NCBI GenBank assembly: GCA_002413075.1
Contig: DHWG01000106.1
Span: 1 to 7,912 of the forward strand
Direction of reading: 5' to 3'
DNA: 7,912 bases
Source: Desulfosporosinus sp. UBA5188
GTDB taxonomy: Bacteria; Bacillota; Desulfitobacteriia; Desulfitobacteriales; Desulfitobacteriaceae
Within the stretch, counting starts at the first letter, position 1; each line of letters starts with the position of its first letter. Shown piece after piece: positions 1 to 5,104 of the stretch. Made by a program: the position numbers and the translations under genes. The notes beneath the pieces are model-generated. The model saw nothing but the letters and a program-made list of their open reading frames with translations, searched no databases and was not told the DNA's origin.

Positions 1-24
1 TCTTCAGATGAGTATAAGAGACAG
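1..24 (+). other. Probable Nextera/Tn5 adapter remnant at the sequence edge
   Basis: Positions 6-24 match the 19-base Tn5 mosaic end AGATGTGTATAAGAGACAG at 18 of 19 positions; the one difference is A instead of T at position 11. The five bases before it partly resemble the end of the Nextera read-1 adapter. The mosaic end is an engineered hybrid of the IS50 ends and is not expected in a natural chromosome. Its position at the extreme edge points to untrimmed library adapter. Biological sequence probably begins at about position 25. Confidence 0.85.
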
Positions 25-226
25 TATTTATTTTTTATATGATGGTGCCTCGCCCCGTACCGTTCAGACTGACAAATCGAGTCCACAGCCTAACCCTAAC
101 AGAGAGTTTAAGGTATATATTTCAAAAATATTGACAATAAAGTCACTAAAAAGGCTTGAATGCTCGTAGTTTGCTAATAATTAGGAAATGTCGGCGAATA
201 CAGTCGATCTGGCCATCTTTGAACTA
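25..226. other. AT-rich stretch without recognisable gene
   Basis: No ORF of convincing length, Shine-Dalgarno sequence or hairpin was seen on either strand. A TTGACA hexamer at 131-136 has no matching -10 at the right distance. This is the DNA downstream of lpdA and outside the inverted-repeat element that starts at 227. Confidence 0.5.
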
Positions 227-504
227 AGACAGGGGTAAGAGGGGGACGGTTCTTGTGTCTTTCCTATTATTGTCGAAGTCAAGGTGACGGACCTCCTGTC
301 TTTTCGTATCATTTGTCTGTTAAATCACTATAAAGTGTTGAATTATCTAAGTTTAAGACATAAGGTTTGGGCATCAATAGAAAAATAAAACTAGCGCAGT
401 TCAAGTAAATTACTTAAACCGCGCTAGTTTTATTTGAGGACACGAGGACGATTTTCGTGGCCCATTTTTTGAATTAATGAGGTACAGAAACCGTCCCCCT
501 GTCT
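227..504. repeat. 278-bp element bounded by inverted repeats (REP/MITE-like)
   Basis: AGACAGGGG at 227-235 is the exact inverse of CCCCTGTCT at 496-504. Nested in the ends, GGGGGACGGTT at 241-251 is the exact inverse of AACCGTCCCCC at 489-499. A further copy of the terminal CCTGTCT lies at 295-301, so a 75-base sub-element also exists at 227-301. From memory, motifs of the form GGGGACGGTTCTTGTGTC recur in Firmicute genomes, often near REP-associated tyrosine transposase genes; I could not check this. The element has no coding capacity and I saw no clear target-site duplication. It contains the lpdA terminator hairpin and ends six bases before the lpdA stop codon. Confidence 0.55.
381..435 (-). 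terminator. Intrinsic terminator downstream of lpdA
   Basis: A near-perfect 26-bp inverted repeat covers 383-435, centred on 409. Its two imperfect positions are A-C and C-A on the plus strand but G-U wobbles on the minus strand. The structure is therefore best preserved in minus-strand RNA, which is the lpdA transcript. The minus-strand 3' side runs into a T-rich stretch (TTTTATTTTT). It lies about 75 bases beyond the lpdA stop. Confidence 0.8.
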
Positions 505-509
505 CACTT

Positions 510-1898
510 TTATGCTAAATGAAGTGGTTTACCATCAATCCCGTGTGCTGCCTCCATGATGGCTTCCGGCAAGGTCGGGTGCGCATGGACCGTCCGAGCA
601 ATATCCTCGGCTCGAAGTCCCTTCTCGACCGCTAGTACTAATTCTGGAATCAAGCTACTAGCCTGGGGACCCATAATACTCGCGCCTACAATAATACCCT
701 CCTGATCGGCTAATATTTTAACCAATCCCAGGCTCTCTCCTAAGGCAAGAGCCTTCCCATTAGCCGAAAACGGGAATTTGCTCGCCCGATAAATCTTCCC
801 GGAAGCTTTTAGTTCCTGCTCTGTAGACCCCACCGATGCAATCTCCGGATGCGTGAAAATGGCACTTGGTATGGCCTTATATTTCATTTCCACCGAACGT
901 CCTGCAATATGCTCTACGGCTACAATTCCTTCTGCAGAAGCCACATGGGCCAACATGATGCCCCCCACCAAATCTCCAATTGCGTAAACATGGGGAAGGT
1001 TCGTCTGCATCTGAGCATTGACCTTTATAGCCCTTTTTTCTATCTCTAAACCCAGACTATCCACCTTGATCCCCCTAAAACTCGGCTTACGCCCAGTGGA
1101 GAGAAGGACACGATCAGCGGGGATATCCCTTAGCCCTTTACCGTCTTCGACTTGAATGATGAGGCTTTCCCCTTCTTGACGAATCTCTTTAACCGCCGTC
1201 TTAGTAAAGATCTCCATCCCGCTCCTCTTTAACAACGGAGTTAACCGTTTCGGGATTTCCTCATCAATTGTGGGCAACAAGGTTGGAAGCATCTCCACAA
1301 CACTAACCTGTACTCCAAATGCTTTATATATCGAAGCAAATTCTAAACCAACGACGCCGCCTCCAATGACAACAAGACGTTTGGGGAGTTCTTTTTCTTT
1401 GAGGAGTTCCTCACTCGTTACAACGCCGGGGAGATCTGCCCCTGGAATCGGAATACGTATTGGCACAGACCCGGTTGCCAGCACGACATTCTCCGCTCGA
1501 ATCAGTTCAACGCCATTTTCTGTCGTGACTGAAAGTTGACCCACTTCTTTAAATTCTCCCCAACCTTTAATCACACGAATATTTGCCGCTTTCATTAACT
1601 TCTCCACACCGCCCACAAGCGCATTGACGACTCGATCCTTGCGGGCGACCACAGCGTTATAATCCACTCGTTTTTCACCCACAAACAAGCCAAAATCCTC
1701 GGCATGCTCCAGCTCGCGATATAAATCAGCACTTTTTACCAGCGCCTTAGTAGGGATACATCCGCTGTTAAGGCAGGTACCACCCAACCGGTCACCTTCA
1801 ATTAGTACTACCGATAAACCTAATTGGGCAGCTCTTAAAGCGCAAACGTATCCGCCAGGGCCCCCACCAAGAATAGCGACCTGATAATTCACTTCCAC
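510..1898 (-). CDS. lpdA: Dihydrolipoyl dehydrogenase (E3 / L-protein)
   Basis: This is a 462-residue flavoprotein disulfide reductase of normal family length. It reoxidises protein-bound dihydrolipoamide with NAD+, as the E3 of 2-oxoacid dehydrogenase complexes or the L-protein of glycine cleavage, in the cytosol. Visible motifs are the N-terminal FAD fold GGGPGG (11-16), the redox-active disulfide Cys42/Cys47 in GGTCLNSGCIP, the NAD fold GGGVVG (179-184) followed by acidic Glu202 (NAD rather than NADP), the second FAD motif YAIGD (305-309), and the C-terminal catalytic pair His440/Glu445 in HAHPTLPE. The start codon is GTG, with AAGGAG at 1907-1912 placed 8 bases upstream. No E1, E2 or GcvH gene lies beside it, so the partner complex cannot be told. 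A hairpin terminator follows. Confidence 0.97.
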   Translation of the reverse strand: MEVNYQVAILGGGPGGYVCALRAAQLGLSVVLIEGDRLGGTCLNSGCIPTKALVKSADLYRELEHAEDFGLFVGEKRVDYNAVVARKDRVVNALVGGVEKLMKAANIRVIKGWGEFKEVGQLSVTTENGVELIRAENVVLATGSVPIRIPIPGADLPGVVTSEELLKEKELPKRLVVIGGGVVGLEFASIYKAFGVQVSVVEMLPTLLPTIDEEIPKRLTPLLKRSGMEIFTKTAVKEIRQEGESLIIQVEDGKGLRDIPADRVLLSTGRKPSFRGIKVDSLGLEIEKRAIKVNAQMQTNLPHVYAIGDLVGGIMLAHVASAEGIVAVEHIAGRSVEMKYKAIPSAIFTHPEIASVGSTEQELKASGKIYRASKFPFSANGKALALGESLGLVKILADQEGIIVGASIMGPQASSLIPELVLAVEKGLRAEDIARTVHAHPTLPEAIMEAAHGIDGKPLHLA

Positions 1899-2018
1899 TT
1901 ACCTCGCTCCTTCCATACCCTTCTATGCAATATTTCTATCCTCAGTAGGCTTTTCCCTGCTTGATCTCCCCTTGAATTTAGACGCATTGACCCTAGGTTG
2001 AATATGTCCATCGCGATC

Positions 2019-2096
2019 CGTTCGTATGCACTCATAAGGTCACGCAACTCAGAGCCGCACAAGCTCATAGCAAGCAAGCGAACTTTGCATACAACG
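2019..2096. repeat. Long-range inverted repeat
   Basis: CGTTCGTATGCA at 2019-2030 is inverted as TGCATACAACG at 2086-2096, an 11-bp pairing with one bulged base enclosing about 55 bases. The left arm also belongs to the degenerate CGTCGTATG...GTCAC repeat family found at 2237-2313. It could fold in RNA from either strand; function unknown. Confidence 0.45.
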
Positions 2097-2236
2097 CTCA
2101 CTTACATGCTCTCGCAGACCAAACTAAGACTCAAGAGCTTGCTTCTGGGAGGACGGGGTACCCGGCAAATCAATCAAGACATCCGACGACCATGGATGGT
2201 CTAGTGTCACCGGAGCCAAGGATGGCGAGAAGGGAC

Positions 2237-2313
2237 CGTCGTATGTACCGAGTGCGAGGTCACACAAGTCCCTCTGTGCGTCGTATGACCAAGCACGGTG
2301 TCACACAAGTCCC
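2237..2313. repeat. Two imperfect tandem repeats, period about 42 bp
   Basis: CGTCGTATG occurs at 2237-2245 and 2279-2287, and GTCACACAAGTCCC at 2259-2272 and 2300-2313. The bases between differ but keep a small ACC...GGT inverted repeat on the minus strand in both units. A more divergent third copy (CGTTCGTATG...GGTCACGCAA) lies at 2019-2046. Preserved arms with diverged loops suggest a folded RNA or a REP-type repeat rather than coding DNA. Confidence 0.6.
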
Positions 2314-2352
2314 CGAGCTTATTAGCAGTGCCCTATTGATTCCTCTATGCAG

Positions 2353-2393
2353 AAGGACCCGAACCCCAAGCTTAGCTCAAGGTTCAGGTCCTT
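2353..2393 (-). terminator. 18-bp hairpin downstream of the LysM gene, possible terminator
   Basis: Arms 2353-2365 and 2381-2393 pair with one mismatch on the plus strand. In minus-strand RNA that mismatch becomes a G-U pair, and the inner bases also pair through G-U wobbles, giving 18 bp around a 5-base loop. This orientation fits the transcript of the LysM gene, whose stop lies 38 bases upstream. The bases after the stem (CTGCATAG) are not a U-tract, so termination is uncertain; it may be a stabilising 3' hairpin or part of the structured region. Confidence 0.5.
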
Positions 2394-2430
2394 AATAGTG
2401 TTGGCTTAGATTACGTTAAAATCATAAGAT

Positions 2431-2937
2431 TTAGCCGTAAAATTCTTCAGTAGAAACCTTAGGAATTAATAAGACTTGACCTGGATAGATCAAACTTGGG
2501 TTGTGCAATTTGTTTGCTACGATGATCGCTTCCATCGTCGTCCCAAAGCGTTTTGCAATTTTATAAACGCTATCGCCTTTTTTAACGACATAGACTTTAG
2601 GCTTAGGGGCAGGAGTTGGCATCGGGCAAGGCATAGGCGTTGGGCAACAAGCTTCATGGTGAGGCATCATAGGTGGGCAGCAAGGCATAGGGCCAGCGCC
2701 ACCAACATCATAACTAACAAAACCAGGGTCCATGTCCACATCTAGATTTACTAAACCACCAGGGGGATACATACCAGGGGCCATAGGCATTCCATTCATA
2801 CCTTGCATACCCTGCATTCCTTGCATACCCTGCATTCCTTGCATTCCTTGCATCATATCATTCATACCGGGCATCCCTTGCATTCCCTGCATTCCAGGGA
2901 CCTGAGTTGGATTATAAGCAACGGAACGTAATTCCAT
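2431..2937 (-). CDS. Met-Gly-Gln repeat protein with C-terminal LysM domain, probable spore coat/cortex protein
   Basis: A 168-residue protein without a signal peptide. Residues 14-56 are a low-complexity tract built mainly of Gly-Met-Gln triplets, four then seven in two runs with Pro or Asn variants. Residues 83-111 are rich in Pro and Met and hold five cysteines as two CC pairs and a single Cys (86/87, 97/98, 104) near His93/His94. Residues 115-159 form one LysM domain (VYVVKKGDSVYKIAKRFG...NPSLIYPGQVLLIP), a peptidoglycan-binding module. Spore-former proteins such as SafA carry LysM without a secretion signal and act at the cortex-coat boundary; a similar role here is inference. The Met/Cys/His content could also bind copper or form cross-links. 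The start ATG has AAAGGAGG 9 bases upstream, and a small hairpin (2960-2975) lies in the leader. The promoter is not clear. Confidence 0.92.
   Translation of the reverse strand: MELRSVAYNPTQVPGMQGMQGMPGMNDMMQGMQGMQGMQGMQGMQGMNGMPMAPGMYPPGGLVNLDVDMDPGFVSYDVGGAGPMPCCPPMMPHHEACCPTPMPCPMPTPAPKPKVYVVKKGDSVYKIAKRFGTTMEAIIVANKLHNPSLIYPGQVLLIPKVSTEEFYG
2795..2895 (-). repeat. 9-bp tandem repeat encoding Gly-Met-Gln triplets
   Basis: On the plus strand the units alternate between CATTCCTTG, CATACCCTG and close variants, reading as Gly-Met-Gln on the minus strand. The six central units are nearly identical in DNA, so copy number could change by slippage in steps of three residues without breaking the frame. 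Confidence 0.8.
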
Positions 2938-2959
2938 ATTAATTTTCCTCCTTTAAATT

Positions 2960-2975
2960 CATCAAAAAGTTGATG
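2960..2975 (-). other. Small hairpin in the LysM gene leader
   Basis: CATCAA and TTGATG form a 6-bp stem with a 4-base loop, ending five bases before the AAAGGAGG sequence at 2947-2954. It could protect the 5' end of the mRNA or tune translation; it does not cover the ribosome-binding site. Confidence 0.4.
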
Positions 2976-3071
2976 TTGTTTTTAGTACATTTGGTCGGTT
3001 GCTTTCTTGCCTTTAACTATTAACAATATATGACAATGAGCAAATAGTGTGTTTGTACCAAAAAAACTTTA

Positions 3072-3111
3072 TAAATAAAAGAAGAACTGACCCAAAAGGG
3101 CAGCTCTTCTT
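3072..3111 (-). terminator. Intrinsic terminator downstream of the DUF1858 gene
   Basis: Arms 3079-3093 and 3098-3111 form a stem of about 14 bp with one bulge and a 4-base loop. The one imperfect pair is A-C on plus and G-U on minus, favouring minus-strand RNA. The minus strand continues into TTTTATTT. It lies about 20 bases beyond the DUF1858 stop. Confidence 0.8.
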
Positions 3112-3129
3112 ACACAAGTTTAAATTAAA

Positions 3130-3327
3130 TTAAACGACTACGATAGCTTTGTTTAATTTTGCCACTAGTTCATCAGGCTTGTGGCCATGAGTTAACGCAG
3201 CACCTTCGATGCTTTCCATAGTGGAAGATGGGCAGCCTAAGCAATGCATTCCAAGCTCCAAAAAAATTTGGACTGTTTGAGGATATAATTTAAGCACTTG
3301 TCCTACTGTCATCTCTTTAGTTAACAT
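3130..3327 (-). CDS. DUF1858 / hybrid-cluster-protein-associated redox disulfide domain protein
   Basis: A 65-residue protein that is a single DUF1858 domain. The characteristic pattern is visible: an N-terminal helix segment (MTVGQVLKLYPQTVQIFLELGM), then the CxxC motif in HCLGCPSS, then SIEGAALTHG and a closing helix. In this family the CxxC is thought to form a redox disulfide; members occur alone or beside hybrid cluster protein and other redox enzymes, and the exact role is unknown. No hybrid cluster gene is in this window. A TTG at 3330 would add one residue, but the ATG at 3327 is preferred because AAAGGAGG at 3336-3343 sits 8 bases upstream of it. It has its own promoter (3371-3399) and terminator, so it is a single-gene unit. 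Confidence 0.92.
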   Translation of the reverse strand: MLTKEMTVGQVLKLYPQTVQIFLELGMHCLGCPSSTMESIEGAALTHGHKPDELVAKLNKAIVVV

Positions 3328-3335
3328 CAAATGTT

Positions 3336-3343
3336 CCTCCTTT
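3336..3343 (-). promoter_or_regulatory. Shine-Dalgarno sequence of the DUF1858 gene
   Basis: AAAGGAGG on the minus strand lies 8 bases before ATG 3327 and 5 bases after position 3330 is excluded, so the ATG fits usual spacing better than the TTG immediately before it. Confidence 0.8.
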
Positions 3344-3370
3344 GGATTCCATAGTGAATTACTTGGTTTT

Positions 3371-3399
3371 ATTATAAAGCAATATTATTGGATTAGCAA
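3371..3399 (-). promoter_or_regulatory. Sigma-A-type promoter of the DUF1858 gene
   Basis: On the minus strand, TTGCTA (3399-3394) is followed after exactly 17 bases by a perfect TATAAT (3376-3371). Predicted transcription starts near 3364, giving a leader of about 37 bases before the ATG. Confidence 0.75.
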
Positions 3400-3458
3400 A
3401 CAGAAACTTAGATGACACAGCGTCCCGAGTTTAGAACTGTGGATGTGTTTGCCCGAGG

Positions 3459-4529
3459 TTAAGCAGTATGAAGTATTTGATCTAATTCAGATAGTATCAA
3501 ATAAATATGTTCCGCCAATTCTTTTGGCAGCGTTCCCGTTCCGCAGCTTGGTGTTATCATACTTTGCTGGCGAAGAAGCGATTCATTAACACCGCGTTTT
3601 ACCAATTCCTCTATGTTGTTTTCCAAGCGGATTTTAAGGCTTTGAGCTGTTTCTTCCCAGGCAGCTGGATTCGTGGGAACAATGCCCCAGGAAAGGATTC
3701 CTCCTCGTTTTAGAAATATATTCAGCGGCTCTGCCAAGGCCATCATGCTCTGCATATAATCGTAGGCATCAAAGTTTACCACCTGAACCTTAGAGTCAAA
3801 TAGAAGGGTCCAATCCATCCCTGCGCAGACATGCACACCAGCAATGCCACCTTGCCGAAAGATCCCTTCAATAATAGCATTCAACTCTTCAATAAGTTGT
3901 TCCCTATTCAACGTAATATGAGTTGATGCTCCATAGCCATAAAGCGATGGATCGTCAATCATCATGAGCACCGGTAAGCCGAATTGGCTGAGCCGTTTGG
4001 TCTGCCACTCAGCATGCAAGGCAACGGTTTTTACCAGCATATCGCGAAGAGTGTCATCATAATAAATTGACCGTCTATCTTTATCCTTAATCTGCATTCC
4101 CAAAGTCAGCGAACCACTGAGCTGCCCTTTTAGTAGAACAGCATCCCTGGTCCCATTCTGTGCAAGATCCTGACAAAAGGCTTCAAACCCTTCCCCACCC
4201 TGAACGCTAAATCCAAAGCGTTCCAAAGCTTGTGGATCACCCTCAATCGCTTCTAAATACAGCGTATAGAAGACCGTCAGTCGCTCCACCCAATCCGTCG
4301 CATCCACTTGAAATTTCGGATCCTCAACTCCCCCAATAACTCCAGTTTCAATTAGAGCGTTGAGATATTGCCCAACAAAAGAGCTTTCCGCACCAAGACG
4401 TGGAAGTTGTGGCCAATGTGGCGCTAGCGGAACACTTTTCCAAATCAGATCCAAAGCCTCCTCGCCCTTAGTTTGAGGTAAACTCCCAACTCCGGTTGCT
4501 AGAAAATGAGGTCTAAAGTCTTTTTGCAT
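3459..4529 (-). CDS. Core methionine-synthase-like protein (MetE C-terminal-type, UROD/MetE superfamily)
   Basis: A 356-residue protein matching only the catalytic (C-terminal) half of cobalamin-independent methionine synthase; the folate-binding N-terminal half is absent. Residues that can be aligned by eye with MetE: TGVGSLPQT (12-20) with the homocysteine-binding IGSFPQT; MIDDP (190-194) with IDEP, placing Asp192 at the homocysteine amino group; HVC (His233, Cys235) and SCG (Cys329) with the zinc ligands. The zinc-ligand Glu appears replaced by Asp254. Short core-MetE proteins in bacteria and archaea take a methyl group from a corrinoid protein instead of methyl-folate; that the same holds here is inference. 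Its start has only a weak upstream GGGAAG. A promoter is present at 4568-4596; no terminator was recognised. Alternatives are another zinc-dependent thiol methyltransferase of the superfamily. Confidence 0.88.
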   Translation of the reverse strand: MQKDFRPHFLATGVGSLPQTKGEEALDLIWKSVPLAPHWPQLPRLGAESSFVGQYLNALIETGVIGGVEDPKFQVDATDWVERLTVFYTLYLEAIEGDPQALERFGFSVQGGEGFEAFCQDLAQNGTRDAVLLKGQLSGSLTLGMQIKDKDRRSIYYDDTLRDMLVKTVALHAEWQTKRLSQFGLPVLMMIDDPSLYGYGASTHITLNREQLIEELNAIIEGIFRQGGIAGVHVCAGMDWTLLFDSKVQVVNFDAYDYMQSMMALAEPLNIFLKRGGILSWGIVPTNPAAWEETAQSLKIRLENNIEELVKRGVNESLLRQQSMITPSCGTGTLPKELAEHIYLILSELDQILHTA

Positions 4530-4567
4530 ATCTCATACACTTCCCATTCCATAACTTAGCTTATTAC

Positions 4568-4596
4568 ATTCTATGTCCATTCATTATCTTAATCAA
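4568..4596 (-). promoter_or_regulatory. Sigma-A-type promoter of the MetE-like gene
   Basis: On the minus strand TTGATT (4596-4591) is followed after 17 bases by TAGAAT (4573-4568). Transcription would start near 4561, about 30 bases before ATG 4529. No S-box or other methionine-responsive leader fits in so short a leader. Confidence 0.7.
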
Positions 4597-4933
4597 TATT
4601 TGCCTTGTCCATTATTGTCGTTAGATTCAATATGAAAAATATTGTTCTAAAATGCCAATTGATTTTGAGACCGGACACGGCTACACGGGATGCTCGGTAA
4701 CCCAAAATCCGCCTAAGCCCCCCCCCAGCGGAAGTTTCTCCACCTACAAAGCATACTAAGCGTCTCTGCGTCAATAAACGCAGACAGCGCCAATTCGTGC
4801 CCTTCCCCCAGCGACCCAAGCCAGAGGAACCTCTTGACTACTTTCCCTCCCCGGGAGAGGCCACGATCACACGGCGAGAAACCTCTGCGGAGTCTTAGCA
4901 AAACTCGGCTTAAAATTCACTTTCTTAAAGTAG

Positions 4934-4959
4934 GGCGGAATACAAGGATGTATTCCGCC
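4934..4959. repeat. Perfect 11-bp hairpin with 4-base loop
   Basis: GGCGGAATACA at 4934-4944 is the exact inverse of TGTATTCCGCC at 4949-4959, with loop AGGA. No T-tract follows on either strand, so it is not a classical terminator. Its perfection suggests a REP-like element or a conserved RNA stem. Confidence 0.7.
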
Positions 4960-4987
4960 GACCTTGCGACACGGACGTCGCATTGGT

Positions 4988-5007
4988 CGGGTACCCTACC
5001 CGCTTTT
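4988..5007 (+). terminator. Possible weak plus-strand terminator
   Basis: CGGGTA and TACCCG form a 6-bp stem with a 3-base loop, followed directly on the plus strand by CTTTTATT. It would end a plus-strand transcript coming from the hairpin cluster, but no plus-strand gene is known here and the stem is short. Confidence 0.25.
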
Positions 5008-5104
5008 ATTGGAATTTAAAGCCCTAGTTTGGCAAGGCGAACGCATGGTTGAACAAGTGTTATTGTGACCTCTCCCCATGACCCAAGCAAAAAGCTTCCT
5101 CTCC

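Larger units (their letters stand above)
1899..2430. other. Gene-free, structured intergenic region upstream of lpdA
   Basis: About 530 bases without a convincing gene; the short ORFs here lack Shine-Dalgarno sequences and recognisable protein character. It is more GC-rich than other intergenic DNA in the window. It holds degenerate repeats at 2019-2050, 2237-2272 and 2279-2313, a long-range inverted repeat at 2019-2096, the small dyad GACCATGGATGGTC near 2187-2200, and an 18-bp hairpin at 2353-2393. No clear sigma-A promoter for lpdA was found, and it does not match a glycine riboswitch. Confidence 0.6.
4600..5104. other. Gene-free, GC-rich region with a cluster of hairpins
   Basis: About 500 bases with no convincing ORF. 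Small inverted repeats follow one another: CAATAT/ATATTG at 4628-4644; TCTGCGT/ACGCAGA at 4765-4784; ACTTT/AAAGT near 4919-4932; an 11-bp perfect stem at 4934-4959; GCGAC/GTCGC at 4966-4981; and CGGGTA/TACCCG at 4988-5002. A run of nine C lies at 4718-4726. Two overlapping minus-strand ORFs (4901-4713 and 4819-4589) lack Shine-Dalgarno sequences and look spurious. It could be a structured RNA, a REP-type repeat cluster or decayed DNA. No clear terminator for the GH2-like gene was seen. Confidence 0.55.

Noticed and set aside
131..136. TTGACA hexamer resembling a -35 site
   Set aside because: No -10-like hexamer lies 16-18 bases downstream and no gene follows on the plus strand.
270..277. TTGTCGAA, a perfect match to the Spo0A box
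   Set aside because: A single 8-mer is expected by chance at appreciable frequency in a window of this size, and no promoter or gene start is near.
1270..1539. 89-codon plus-strand ORF within lpdA
   Set aside because: It is antisense to a certain lpdA coding sequence, with low-complexity Ser/Thr/Pro composition and no ribosome-binding site.
1889..2101. 70-codon minus-strand ORF upstream of and overlapping lpdA
   Set aside because: It has no Shine-Dalgarno sequence, covers the lpdA ribosome-binding site and shows no recognisable domain.
1899..2430. Glycine or other riboswitch in front of lpdA
   Set aside because: I looked for the glycine-aptamer core motifs and did not see them; the repeats present do not match any riboswitch I recognise.
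2476..2745. 89-codon plus-strand ORF opposite the LysM gene
   Set aside because: A shadow of the LysM coding frame, with composition typical of an antisense reading.
3000..3060. Sporulation-sigma promoter for the LysM gene (CATATATT as a SigE-like -10)
   Set aside because: No acceptable -35 element lies at the required distance, so the match rests on one short AT-rich word.
4834..5019. 61-codon plus-strand ORF across the hairpin cluster
   Set aside because: It reads through several perfect inverted repeats and lacks a ribosome-binding site, so structure explains the sequence better than coding.
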